A stretch of DNA of 64,000 nt from Pseudogulbenkiania ferrooxidans 2002. GTDB lineage: Bacteria; Pseudomonadota; Gammaproteobacteria; Burkholderiales; Chromobacteriaceae. Position 1 is the first letter of the stretch, and every line of letters begins with the position of its first letter. The stretch covers positions 1 to 64,000 of the forward strand of contig NZ_ACIS01000004.1 in the NCBI RefSeq assembly GCF_000174355.1. Reading direction: 5' to 3'. Positions 26,882 to 35,681 of this stretch are shown piece by piece. The notes beneath the pieces were generated by a model. It searched no databases and was not told where the DNA came from. It saw only the letters and a list, made by a program, of their open reading frames with translations. The translations under genes and the position numbers were made by a program.

Positions 26882-27931
26882 ATGAGCAAAGCCAAAGCCT
26901 ATGCCGCATTGAACGCCCACAGCGCACTGGTGCCCTTTGACATCGAGCGCCGCGCCCCGGGTCCGGACGACGTGCAGATCCAGATCCTGTATTGCGGCGT
27001 CTGCCATTCCGACCTGCATACCGCGCGCAACGAATGGCACAACACCCTGTAGCCGTCCGTGCCGGGCCACGAGATCGTCGGCCGCGTCGTCGCGGTGGGC
27101 GAGCAGGTGCGCCGCTTCAAGGTCGGGGATCTGGCTGGTGTCGGCTGTATGGTCGACAGCTGCGGGCATTGCCCGTCCTGCCACGACGGCGAGGAACAGT
27201 TCTGCGACCACGGCTTCACCGGCACCTACAACGGTCCGCTGCTAGGCGGGGAGAACACCTACGGCGGCTACTCGCAGAGCATCGTCGTCAAGGAGTCCTT
27301 CGTGCTGCACATTCGCCACCCGGAGCAGGATCTCGCCGGAGTCGCCCCCTTGCTTTGCGCCGGCATCACCACCTATTCGCCGCTGCGCCAATGGGGTGCG
27401 GGCCCGGGCAAGAAGGTCGGCATTGTCGGCCTGGGCGGCCTCGGCCATATGGGCGTCAAGATCGCGCATGCCATGGGCGCCCATGTGGTGCTGTTCACCA
27501 CCTCGGCCGGCAAGATCGACGACGGCAAGCGCCTGGGCGCGGATGAAGTGTGCGTCTCCACCGATCCCGAGCAGATGGCGCGCCATGCCGGCCAGCTCGA
27601 CTTCATCCTCAATACCGTCGCCGCACCACACTCGCTGGACCCTTATGTGGAATTGCTCAAGCGCGACGGCACGATGACGCTGGTGGGGGCGCCGGCCGAG
27701 TCGCACCCGGCACCGAACGTGTTCGGGCTGATCTTCAAGCGGCGCCGCATTGCCGGTTCGCTGATCGGCGGCATCCGCGAGACGCAGGAGATGCTGGATT
27801 TCTGCGCCGAACACGACATCACTTCCGACATCGAGCAGATTCCGATGGCCTATATCAACACGGCCTACGAGCGGATGCTCAAGAGCGATGTGCGCTACCG
27901 CTTCGTGATCGACATGGCGAGCCTGGCATGA
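26882..27931 (+). pseudogene. zinc alcohol dehydrogenase (YahK/CAD type) with internal stop
   Basis: The frame encodes a full ~349-residue NAD(P)-dependent alcohol or aldehyde reductase: catalytic-zinc ILYCGVCHSDLHTARNEW, structural-zinc CGHCPSCHDGEEQFC, and the Rossmann motif VGIVGLGGLGHMGVKIA. A TAG at 27050-27052 (codon 57) interrupts it where relatives have Tyr in NTLYPSVPGHE. One base change (TAC/TAT to TAG) explains it. Translation could restart at the GTG at 27059, but that product would lack the catalytic Cys. Everything else is intact, so the lesion is recent or a sequence error. GGAG precedes the ATG, and the stop overlaps the next start (ATGA). Confidence 0.8.
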
Positions 27932-28260
27932 CGGCGTTGGCGATGCCGCCTGCCGTCTCGCGGCGGCAGGTGTGGAGCGCCGTCGGCTCGATGGCGCTGT
28001 GCGTGGCGATGCTGATCGCCGCGGAGTTCATGCCGGTCAGCCTGCTGACCCCGATCGCCGCCGATCTGCACGCAAGCCAAGGCATGGCCGGACAGGCGAT
28101 CTCGATCTCCGGCCTGTTTGCCGTCGTCACCAGCCTGCTGATCGCCAGCATCGCCGGGCGCTTCGACCGCCGTCATGTGCTGATGACGCTGACCGGGATG
28201 ATGCTGGCCCTTGGCCTGGCCGGCGTCGTCGGCATGTATGGGGCCACGGCGCTGATCTAA
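27928..28260 (+). pseudogene. MFS transporter (DHA1), N-terminal fragment
   Basis: A 110-residue frame begins like DHA1-family exporters: VWSAVGSMALCVAMLIAAEFMPVSLL, a periplasmic loop, then SISGLFAVVTSLLIASIAGRFDRRHVLM (motif A) and a third helix. It stops at TAA right after GMYGATALI. Complete members have ~400 residues and 12 helices. No further part follows before the converging AraC gene, so ~300 residues were deleted or replaced. The start overlaps the adh stop (ATGA), so it belonged to the same operon. Confidence 0.75.
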
Positions 28261-28330
28261 CGCTATCTGTATGGCCTGACGTAATCATTGCTGCGAAGCA
28301 GGCGGGGAAGGCCGCCTGCTCGCCGTGGCG

Positions 28331-29335
28331 TCACGCCGAAAGGGTATCGATCCGTTGCATGTTTTCGTCGGCCGAGGGCTCCACACCCATGGCCTGGAGC
28401 AAGCCCATGATGTCGCGAGCCGGCGGCGCGCCGAACATCCGGTGATATTCGCGCCCGAACTGGGACGCGCTTTCATAGCCGACGCGGAAGGCGGTGGTCG
28501 CCGCGTCCAGGCGGTCGTTGAGCATCAGCCGGCGCGCTTCGTGCAGGCGCAGTTTCTTCTGGTATTGCAGCGGGCTCATCGCCGTCAGCGCCTTGAAGTG
28601 GTGATGGAAGGTCGAGGCGCTCATCTGTACCGAGGCGGCGAGTTCTTCGACCCGCAAGGCCTTGGCGAAATTGGCCTGCAGCCAGTCGATCGCGCGCGCG
28701 ATGCGGTGGCTCTGGCTGCCGGCCGTGGAGATTTGCCACAGATGGGCACCAAAATCGCTCATCAGCAGGCGGTACAGGATTTCCCGCAAAATCAGCGGAG
28801 AGAGCACCGGGATGGTTTCCGGCTCGTCGAGCAGTTCGATCAGGCGCAGAAACGATTTGAGAATCGCCGCGTTGGCCTGGCCGACCGCGATGCCGCGCGA
28901 GGTCGGCTGTGGACGCGGGGGAGACAGATTGCCCTCCACCATCAACTCGGCCATCGCCTGCAGGTCGATGGGCATCCACAGCGACAGATAGGGTTGTTCC
29001 GGGCTCGCTGTCGTGATGTTCGCAATGGTCGGCACATTCACCGCGGTGACCAGAAGCTGGCCCGCGTGATACGAGAGCGTTTCCTCGCCGAGCAATACCC
29101 GCTTGCTGCCCTGGACGATCAGCGCAATGCCGGGTTCGAAAATGCAGCGGATCGGCTCGGACGGCATTTGCAGCCGGTATAGCGTCAGCCTCTGGATGGG
29201 TGTGACGTAGGGGGCCGCATCGCTGTCCACCCAATTGGCGATGGCGGCGGCCAGTTCCTGACGTACGGCTTCGAGCTGTTCCTGTTCGCGGGCCTGCTGT
29301 TTCAATTTCCACTCCTCAACGCTGCTGGCGGCCAT
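28331..29335 (-). CDS. AraC-family transcriptional regulator
   Basis: A 334-residue regulator with an N-terminal AraC_N-type sensor domain ([21 protein letters not shown], residues ~60-80). The C-terminal double helix-turn-helix (~230-320) has [22 protein letters not shown] and [20 protein letters not shown]. This subfamily commonly sits beside aldehyde or alcohol dehydrogenase genes and activates them. It lies between the decayed adh-MFS genes and the molybdenum hydroxylase cassette, and is divergent from the latter by ~145 bp, so control of the hydroxylase is plausible. Confidence 0.88.
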   Translation of the reverse strand: MAASSVEEWKLKQQAREQEQLEAVRQELAAAIANWVDSDAAPYVTPIQRLTLYRLQMPSEPIRCIFEPGIALIVQGSKRVLLGEETLSYHAGQLLVTAVNVPTIANITTASPEQPYLSLWMPIDLQAMAELMVEGNLSPPRPQPTSRGIAVGQANAAILKSFLRLIELLDEPETIPVLSPLILREILYRLLMSDFGAHLWQISTAGSQSHRIARAIDWLQANFAKALRVEELAASVQMSASTFHHHFKALTAMSPLQYQKKLRLHEARRLMLNDRLDAATTAFRVGYESASQFGREYHRMFGAPPARDIMGLLQAMGVEPSADENMQRIDTLSA

Positions 29336-29478
29336 GCTACATCAGCTGTTTCGTACTATCTTTCATTCTGCATGGAGGACGGAGGATTAGGCTAGAAAGT
29401 CACAGAATCCGACTATCCCCCGCCTGCGGACAGTCAGGACAATACCTTGAATTGTTTGCGTTCACTCGGAGCCACGTC

Positions 29479-29937
29479 ATGATCACTCTCAACATAAACG
29501 GCCAGGCGATGCGTGTCGACGCCGCACCGGACACCCCGCTGCTCTGGGTGCTGCGCGACACGCTGCAGATGACCGGCACCAAGTTCGGCTGTGGCATGGC
29601 GCTGTGCGGCGCCTGTACCGTGCACCTCGACGGCCAGCCGATCCGCTCTTGCAGCACGCCGGTTTCCGCCGCCAAAGGCAAGAAGATCACCACCATCGAA
29701 GGAGTGGGCCACGACCGGGTTGGCCAGGCGGTGCAGCAAGCCTGGCAGCAGCTCGACGTGGTCCAGTGCGGCTACTGCCAGTCCGGCCAGATCATGAGCG
29801 CGGTGGCGCTGTTGCACAGCAACCGCAACCCGAGCGACGCCGATATCGACAATGCGATGGGCGGTAACGTGTGCCGCTGCGGCACCTACGTGCGCATCCG
29901 CGCCGCCATCCACGAAGCAGCCAAGCTGCTGGCCTGA
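29479..29937 (+). CDS. iorA: molybdenum hydroxylase, [2Fe-2S] subunit (IorA-like)
   Basis: A 152-residue small subunit of a xanthine-oxidase-family enzyme. The plant-type ferredoxin cluster motif is [20 protein letters not shown] with a later Cys in RSCSTP. The second cluster is [12 protein letters not shown] plus NVCRCGTY. Electrons pass from the molybdenum centre in the next gene's product through these clusters. I start at 29479 (MITLNINGQ), preceded by CGGAG; nine more codons are open upstream. The IorA/IorB name reflects domain layout; aldehyde or N-heterocycle substrates are equally possible. Confidence 0.88.
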   Translation: MITLNINGQAMRVDAAPDTPLLWVLRDTLQMTGTKFGCGMALCGACTVHLDGQPIRSCSTPVSAAKGKKITTIEGVGHDRVGQAVQQAWQQLDVVQCGYCQSGQIMSAVALLHSNRNPSDADIDNAMGGNVCRCGTYVRIRAAIHEAAKLLA

Positions 29938-29950
29938 CCGGGAGAACACC

Positions 29951-32161
29951 ATGACCAGCAGTATCGAAAATGTTAGCCGCCGCCGCTTCCTGCAAGGCGC
30001 GGCCGGCCTGACGCTGGCGGTCTACCTGCCGGCAGCCAAGGCCGCCAGCACCGCCACAGCGGCGAAGGCAAGCACGGCCGGCGCCAATGCGGCACATGCC
30101 GCCTTCGAACCGAACGCCTTCCTGCGCATCGGCGAGGACAATAGCGTCACCGTCATCTCCAAGCATCTCGAAATGGGGCAGGGCACCTACACCGGACTCG
30201 CCACCATCGTGGCGGAAGAACTGGACGCAGACTGGAACCAGGTGCGGGTGGAAAGCGCGCCGGCCGACGCCAAGCGCTTCAACAACCTGTTCTGGGGGCC
30301 CGCCCAGGGCACCGGTGGCAGCACGGCCATGGCCAACTCGTGGGAGCAACTGCGCAAGGCCGGCGCCACCGCCCGCGCCATGCTGGTGGCGGCGGCGGCC
30401 AAGCAGTGGAACGTGCCGGCCGGCGAGATTGCCGTCGCCAACGGCGAAGTACGGCACGCCGCATCGGGCCGCAAGGCGAGCTTCGGCCAACTTGCACGTG
30501 CCGCCGCCGAGCTGACGCCACCGGCAGAGGTGAAACTCAAGGACCCGAAGGATTTCAAGCTGATCGGCCAGCGCATCCCGCGCAAGGACAACATCGACAA
30601 AACCACCGGCAAGGCCGTGTACACCCAGGACGTCCACCTGCCGGGCATGCTCACCGCCGTGGTGGCCCACCCGCCGCGCTTCGGCGCCAAGGTGAAGTCG
30701 TTCAACGCCGCCAAGGCCAAAGCCGTCAAGGGCGTGGTGGCCGTGCTGGCCATCCCCACCGGGGTGGCGGTGCTCGCCCGCGATACCTGGAGCGCCAAGA
30801 AGGGGCGCGACGCGCTGGTGGTCGAATGGGACGAAAGCCAGGCGTTCAAGCTCGGCTCGGCGCAGATTCTGGCGCGCTACCACGAACTGGCCGGCCAGCC
30901 CGGAGCCGTCGCCCGCAAGGCCGGCGATGCCGAACAGGCCCTGGCGGGCGCCGCCCACACGCTGGAAGCGTCCTACGATTTTCCCTATCTCGCTCATGCG
31001 GCGATGGAGCCGATGAACTGCGTGGTGCACTGGAGCAAAGACGGTTGCGAAGTGTGGAACGGCGACCAGATGCAGACCGGCGACCAGATGGCGCTGGCCA
31101 AGCTGTTCGGCCTCAAGCCCGAGCAGGTGCGCATCCACACGCTGTATGCCGGCGGCAGTTTCGGCCGCCGCGCCAACAAGGACGCGGACTACGTGCTCGA
31201 AGCCGCCCATATCGCCAAGGCGCTCAACCGGCGCGTTCCGATCAAGCTGGTCTGGCTGCGCGAGGACGATATGCGTGCCGGCTACTACCGCCCGATGTTC
31301 CACCATCGCTTGCGCGCCGGGCTGGACAGCCAGGGCCGTCTGACCGGCTGGCAGCATCGTCTGGTGGGGCAGTCCATCCTGGGCGGTTCGCCCTTCGCCG
31401 CCATGGTCAAGGACGGCATCGACCCGGTCTCGGTGGAGGGGGCGGCCAATCTGCCCTATACCATCCCCAATATCCTGGTGGATCTGCATACCCCGACTGA
31501 TATCGGCGTGCCGGTGCTGTGGTGGCGCTCGGTCGGCTCGACCCATACCGCGTTTTCGACCGAGACTTTCCTCGACGAGCTGGCGCATACGGCGGGGCAC
31601 GACCCGGTGGCTTGGCGCCTGGCCATGTTGGCCGAACACCCGCGCCATACCGCCACGCTCAAGTTGGCGGCGGACAAGGCCGGCTGGGGCACGCCGCTGG
31701 CCCCCGGCAAGCCGGGCGAACGGCGCGGGCGCGGCGTAGCGGTGCATGAGTCGTTCAACACCGTGGTGGCGGAGGTGGCCGAAGTGACGGTACAGCCGGA
31801 CGGCAGCTTCCACGTGGACCGCGTGGTATGCGCGGTGGACTGCGGCATCGCCATCAACCCGGACGTGGTGCGGGCGCAGGTGGAAGGTGCGATCGGCTTC
31901 GCTCTGGCCCCGGTGCTGTACGGCGCCATCACGCTGAGCGACGGCAAGGTGGACCAGTCCAACTTCCACGACTACCCGCCGATCCGCATGGCGGACATGC
32001 CACGCGTCGAGGTGCATATCGTACCCTCCGCCAACAAGCCGACCGGCATCGGCGAACCGGGCGTGCCGCCGTTGGCGCCGGCGGTGGCCAACGCGCTCGC
32101 GGCAGCGACCGGCAAGCGCGCCCGCAAGCTGCCGATCAGCGCCGAACTGCTGAAGGTGTAG
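29951..32161 (+). CDS. iorB: molybdenum hydroxylase, molybdopterin-binding subunit (IorB-like)
   Basis: A 736-residue catalytic subunit with a Tat signal [18 protein letters not shown], so the folded heterodimer is exported to the periplasm. Family segments include [57 protein letters not shown] and the C-terminal [17 protein letters not shown], whose Glu is the expected catalytic base. The enzyme hydroxylates aldehydes or N-heteroaromatics using water and passes electrons to the [2Fe-2S] subunit, then probably to a cytochrome. GGAGAACACC precedes the ATG, 13 bases after the small subunit. Confidence 0.9.
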   Translation: MTSSIENVSRRRFLQGAAGLTLAVYLPAAKAASTATAAKASTAGANAAHAAFEPNAFLRIGEDNSVTVISKHLEMGQGTYTGLATIVAEELDADWNQVRVESAPADAKRFNNLFWGPAQGTGGSTAMANSWEQLRKAGATARAMLVAAAAKQWNVPAGEIAVANGEVRHAASGRKASFGQLARAAAELTPPAEVKLKDPKDFKLIGQRIPRKDNIDKTTGKAVYTQDVHLPGMLTAVVAHPPRFGAKVKSFNAAKAKAVKGVVAVLAIPTGVAVLARDTWSAKKGRDALVVEWDESQAFKLGSAQILARYHELAGQPGAVARKAGDAEQALAGAAHTLEASYDFPYLAHAAMEPMNCVVHWSKDGCEVWNGDQMQTGDQMALAKLFGLKPEQVRIHTLYAGGSFGRRANKDADYVLEAAHIAKALNRRVPIKLVWLREDDMRAGYYRPMFHHRLRAGLDSQGRLTGWQHRLVGQSILGGSPFAAMVKDGIDPVSVEGAANLPYTIPNILVDLHTPTDIGVPVLWWRSVGSTHTAFSTETFLDELAHTAGHDPVAWRLAMLAEHPRHTATLKLAADKAGWGTPLAPGKPGERRGRGVAVHESFNTVVAEVAEVTVQPDGSFHVDRVVCAVDCGIAINPDVVRAQVEGAIGFALAPVLYGAITLSDGKVDQSNFHDYPPIRMADMPRVEVHIVPSANKPTGIGEPGVPPLAPAVANALAAATGKRARKLPISAELLKV
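30482..30491 (-). repeat. DUS-like word GTTGGCCGAA, copy 6
   Basis: Reverse orientation inside iorB, read on the coding strand as Phe-Gly-Gln. On its own strand the left flank is GTGCAA. Confidence 0.65.
31627..31636 (+). repeat. DUS-like word GTTGGCCGAA, copy 7
   Basis: Near the 3' end of iorB, read as Leu-Ala-Glu. Left flank is GGCCAT. Confidence 0.65.
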
Positions 32162-32163
32162 CC

Positions 32164-33168
32164 ATGAACAGCACCGACCGGCAGGTATTGGACGCGGCCC
32201 TGAGGTGGGCGGCGGACGGGCACCGCTTCGCCTTGGTGACCGTGGCCCGCACCTGGGGTTCGGCACCGCGCCCGCCAGGCTCCTGGATGGCGCTGCGTGA
32301 CGACGGGCAGGTGCAGGGCTCGGTGTCCGGCGGCTGTATCGAAGCGGACCTGATCGAACGCCTGCTGCGGGAAGGCTTCGCTTCGAGCGAGCCCTATGCG
32401 GTGAAATACGGTGTCACGCAGGACGAGGCGCGACGCTTCGGCCTGCCCTGTGGCGGTACCATGGAACTGGTCATCGAGCCTTGGCCCGATCTTGCCGCAC
32501 TTGAAACCTTGAGTGCTGTGGTCGAGCGTGGAGAGTTGGCCCGACGCACCGTCGTCATGGGGCAGGAGGGCTGTACGATCACGGCGGCTTCGGCAGCGGA
32601 CTCGCTGAGCTGGGATGAGCATGCGCTGAGCACCGTGCACGGTCCGGCTTGGCGCCTGCTGATCATCGGCGCCGGGCAGATTTCCAGTTACCTCGCACAG
32701 ATGGCGCAGGCGCTGGATTACCAGGTGTTCCTCTGCGACCCGCGCAGCGAGTACGCCGCGGAATGGCAGGTGCCGGGTACAAGGCTGTTGCCCGGCATGC
32801 CGGACGACGTGGTGCTGGAACTCAACCCCGATGCGCACACCGCCGTGGTGGCGCTGACGCACGACCCCAAGCTGGACGACATGGCCTTGCTGGAGGCGCT
32901 CAAGGCGCCGGCCTTTTACGTCGGCGCGCTGGGCTCCCGCCTCAACAACCGGCGGCGGCGCGAACGGCTGCTCGAGCATTTCGACCTGACGGCGGACGAA
33001 GTCGCCCGCCTGCACGGGCCGGTCGGCCTGCCGATCGGCAGCCGCACGCCGCCTGAGATCGCTCTGGCCGTGCTGGCCGAGATGACCGCGGTGCGCAACG
33101 GCGTGTGGTCACCGGACGGCTTGCGCCCGAAACGCGCTGCCGCCGAAGCCGGCTGCCGCGCCGCATGA
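32164..33168 (+). CDS. XdhC/CoxI-family molybdenum cofactor insertion factor
   Basis: A 334-residue XdhC-family protein. The N-terminal XdhC_CoxI domain shows [16 protein letters not shown] and [17 protein letters not shown], and the [15 protein letters not shown] segment follows. The C-terminal Rossmann domain (~155-300) has [36 protein letters not shown] and [18 protein letters not shown]. These factors bind sulfurated molybdenum cofactor and insert it into partner enzymes. The gene starts two bases after iorB, and its stop overlaps mocA, so it is dedicated to this hydroxylase. Confidence 0.9.
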   Translation: MNSTDRQVLDAALRWAADGHRFALVTVARTWGSAPRPPGSWMALRDDGQVQGSVSGGCIEADLIERLLREGFASSEPYAVKYGVTQDEARRFGLPCGGTMELVIEPWPDLAALETLSAVVERGELARRTVVMGQEGCTITAASAADSLSWDEHALSTVHGPAWRLLIIGAGQISSYLAQMAQALDYQVFLCDPRSEYAAEWQVPGTRLLPGMPDDVVLELNPDAHTAVVALTHDPKLDDMALLEALKAPAFYVGALGSRLNNRRRRERLLEHFDLTADEVARLHGPVGLPIGSRTPPEIALAVLAEMTAVRNGVWSPDGLRPKRAAAEAGCRAA

Positions 33169-33779
33169 GCGCCTCGCCCAAATCTCACCCGATCGTCGGC
33201 ATCCTGCTGGCGGCCGGGGCCAGCCGTCGATTCGGCAGCGACAAGTTATCGCATAGGCTGCCGGACGGCACGCCGATGGCGGTCGCTGCCGCCGCCAGTC
33301 TTCTGCCGGTGTGTGCACGTGTCGTGGCGGTGCTGCGCCCCGGACGGGACGAATTGGCCGCAGCGTTGACGGCGGTAGGTTGTGAAATCGTGCTTTGCCC
33401 GGAGGCCGAGGGCGGCATGGGGCATAGTCTGGCCGCTGGCGTGCGCGCCACGGCCGATGCGGCCGGCTGGATCGTCGCGCTGGCCGACATGCCGTTCATC
33501 GCCAGCAGCAGCCATGCCGCCGTCGCCGCCGCCCTGCAGGCCGGCGCCAGCCTGGCCGCCACGCAATACCGGGGGCGACGCGGCCACCCGGTAGGCTTTG
33601 CCCGTACCTGGCAGAACCCATTGGCTGGACTGACCGGTGACCAAGGGGGGAAAACCCTGCTGGAACAACACCATCAGAAGCTAACCCTGTGCCCCGTCGA
33701 TGATCCTGGCGTGGTCCGGGATATCGATTATCCGCGAGACCTGATCGATGCCGGTTCGGGGACAAGCCCGCATGAGTGA
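33165..33779 (+). CDS. mocA: molybdenum cofactor cytidylyltransferase (MocA/MobA-like)
   Basis: A 204-residue nucleotidyltransferase with the signature GILLAAGASRRFGSDKL (~12-28), the EGGMGHSLAAGVRA segment and the metal-binding ALADMPFIA. MocA attaches CMP to molybdopterin, making the MCD form used by xanthine-oxidase-family enzymes. This agrees with the upstream iorAB-xdhC genes. Its ATG overlaps the xdhC stop (ATGA). The gene closes the cassette. Confidence 0.88.
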   Translation: MSASPKSHPIVGILLAAGASRRFGSDKLSHRLPDGTPMAVAAAASLLPVCARVVAVLRPGRDELAAALTAVGCEIVLCPEAEGGMGHSLAAGVRATADAAGWIVALADMPFIASSSHAAVAAALQAGASLAATQYRGRRGHPVGFARTWQNPLAGLTGDQGGKTLLEQHHQKLTLCPVDDPGVVRDIDYPRDLIDAGSGTSPHE

Positions 33780-34255
33780 CTTGATCATGCCAAGCACGCC
33801 ACCGCTTTCAGGAAGGTATTTCGGCATGGCGTCATTATCGCGTAAAGCGGATAACTAACAGCCCGACCCTCTGCTCTTGGGCTGCCGCCTAGGCAAAGGT
33901 GGGGCATGATGGCTTGAGGTGCGCAGCACGAGCAAAGCAAGGCGGGAGGCATAAGCTGGCCGTTTGGCCACTTTATGCTGCCGGTCACAAAGCCGCTTGC
34001 TGCTCCGGCATGGAAAGATGTCGCGCCGAGCCCTGATTGTGCGGCCCATAACCGCCCGGCTGGGGTCATGAGAACGCGGGTACGGTAGCAGAACGGAACT
34101 CCGTTACGCACCTACGGCCCGCGCTTATTGCGAAGTCAAAACTTGCCAAGCTCCTCTTGCCGGGCAAAATGAGACATCACATAATAACGGGACACCTTGA
34201 TGTCGTGACCCTTCGCCTTTACAAGCGAAGTCACACCTGTTCATGACAATCCAAA
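33780..34255. other. intergenic region with repeat copies
   Basis: About 475 bp without a believable gene; the longest minus-strand frame here lacks coding character. It holds an inverted 13-base match to the 18-bp repeat (33949-33961), a degenerate direct copy (33966-33983), and a short AT-rich stretch before the tRNA gene that probably contains its promoter. Confidence 0.5.
33949..33983. repeat. 18-bp repeat, two imperfect copies
   Basis: GCATAAGCTGGCC at 33949-33961 is the exact reverse complement of the first 13 bases of GGCCAGCTTATGCTTCCG. A degenerate forward copy with three changes follows at 33966-33983, so the pair can fold into a stem. Confidence 0.5.
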
Positions 34256-34331
34256 GGGCCGATAGCTCAGCTGGGAGAGCGCTGCGTTCGCAATGCAGAG
34301 GTCGGGAGTTCGATCCTCCTTCGGTCCACCA
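34256..34331 (+). tRNA. tRNA-Ala (anticodon CGC)
   Basis: A 76-nt gene folds into the full cloverleaf. The acceptor strands GGGCCGA and TCGGTCC pair with one G-U. The D arm is GCTCAGCTGGGAGAGC, and the anticodon arm is CTGCG-TTCGCAA-TGCAG with anticodon CGC. The T arm is GGGAG-TTCGATC-CTCCT, with an encoded ACCA end. It reads GCG alanine codons, which are frequent in this GC-rich genome. Confidence 0.92.
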
Positions 34332-34367
34332 TTCCTATCTTGCCCCTCCAGCTGTTGTGAGCCAAAC

Positions 34368-34385
34368 GGCCAGCTTATGCTTCCG
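34368..34385 (+). repeat. 18-bp repeat GGCCAGCTTATGCTTCCG, copy A
   Basis: An exact consensus copy 37 bases after the tRNA-Ala gene, preceded by GCCAAAC. Confidence 0.6.
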
Positions 34386-34510
34386 ATGAACGGCGGATTC
34401 CATCGGTTTTTCTGAGCGACTCCGGCCGTTTGAGTTTCCCCTTCGCCTGAAATCCTTGCCACGCAAGGATTTGATCCGCCAATTCGTTTGACCCAGCCAC
34501 CCCAGAGCGC

Positions 34511-34528
34511 GGCCAGCTTATGGTTCCG
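34511..34528 (+). repeat. 18-bp repeat, copy B
   Basis: Identical to copy A except for one base (TATGGTTCCG). It lies 31 bases before copy C. Confidence 0.6.
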
Positions 34529-34541
34529 AATCGTGGTGCGT

Positions 34542-34559
34542 GGCCAGCTTATGCTTCCG
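34542..34559 (+). repeat. 18-bp repeat, copy C
   Basis: A second exact consensus copy, with the same orientation as A and B. Confidence 0.6.
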
Positions 34560-34903
34560 GCCTTACTTGCCTTGCATTTGCGCACCTTTCCTCATGCAGC
34601 GAGAGCGCACGAACGTTGCAATTTCGCGAGCTATGGCGAAATGCATTGTTGTAATGCCAGATGCGCTGGCAGCCCATACCCTGCACAGACTTGAAATCAC
34701 AGGGAAGTTCTCTGCCTCAGCCGGATTACGCAAGTAGAGCCATGCCAAACGTTGAACTCTAGGCAGATCAATACTTTTGACCTATTCATCCAAAAATATT
34801 TGAAATCGGCATATCACCAGCATAATTCCTTTGGTCGTCTTCCTAGGAAACCACGGCAGCATATTCTAGTGTTGTAACTGGCTGCACCAATGAAGGGCCT
34901 GCC

Positions 34904-35650
34904 GTGAGTGGAGTGCCGATTACGTACCGAGAGCATGAAGACGAGCGATTCTGGGGCCCGCAAGGTTCGGGTATCACTTGCCGCATTCTGGGGTATTGAT
35001 CCTCTGCCCGATCCTGGCTTTCTCCTCGGTCATCTGGAGCATCGTGGGTTCTCCGGTTTCTCCTACAGTAAGGCCCAGCTTTTCATGCTGACCGCCGTGC
35101 CATCGCTGTCTGGTGCGACGCTACGCATTTTCTATCGCGTTCTGCCCGCCATGACCCGCGGCTGGAAATGGATAGCGATTTCGACTATCTCGGTGGTGCA
35201 CGGGTGTCGCTGGTCGTATTTGGCGCTGGTGACATTCAATGTGTTGAGGTCCCTGCCTTGGAAACTGTCCAACGGAACGATAGCTGGGAGGTAATCACTG
35301 GGGGGCAGGTAGTACAACTGCGGTACCTGTTATCGGGAATTGGCAATCGCTCGGTGTCCCGCATGACCCCCATGGTGTTCACTGCACTGAGCCAGTGCAA
35401 GGTCAAGGGCGACAGCGAGGAGTCGTAGCGTGGCCGACCCCATAACGTGACCGAAGCGGCGGAGATAACCGGCTTTGCCGGCGTCATCGGTGCCTACAGC
35501 GGGTTTTTCATTCCAAACGGACTCGGCGCTTCGATGAAGCTTACCAGCCGTACGGAAGGTGCACTATATGTATTCATACTGTTCTACCTGAGCTGCACAT
35601 TGATTTGCTGGGTGTTTTACGCGAGAAAGCACGCCAGCCTGCCCTGTTGA
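34904..35650 (+). pseudogene. narK: decayed nitrate/nitrite transporter narK
   Basis: Remnants of one NarK protein are spread over all three frames. They are a start-like EHEDERFWGPQGSG (GTG at 34904), a first-helix piece LCPILAFSSVIWSIV, then KAQLFMLTAVPSLSGATLRIFY, and finally LLSGIGNRSVSRMTPMVF. An in-frame TAG (35426-35428) is followed by TEAAEITGFAGVIGAYSGFF and FYLSCTLICWVFYARK. At least two frameshifts, that stop and a large internal deletion are visible: 747 bp remain of the ~1.35 kb expected. Order and position directly before narG are those of a normal narK-narGHJI operon. Confidence 0.85.
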
Positions 35651-35681
35651 ACGGCGGCCGACGCCAAAGAGGAGGAACCTC

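Larger units (their letters stand above)
34332..34903. other. intergenic region with repeats, AT-rich in its second half
   Basis: No trustworthy gene. It carries three copies of the 18-bp repeat within 200 bases of the tRNA and then becomes AT-rich (34700-34900) before the narK remnant. A half-site resembling FNR boxes (TTGA...ATCAA with wrong spacing) is present near 34754 but does not fit the consensus. Confidence 0.45.

Noticed and set aside
29792-32266. Long minus-strand frame opposite iorB
   Set aside because: Antisense shadow; the plus-strand frame has all molybdenum hydroxylase motifs and a Tat signal.
33785-34111. Minus-strand frame of 108 codons before the tRNA
   Set aside because: No coding-like codon pattern, no ribosome site, and it overlaps the 18-bp repeats.
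34750-34800. FNR box for the nar operon (TTGA near 34754 with ATCAA)
   Set aside because: The half-sites are separated by far more than the four bases of the FNR consensus.
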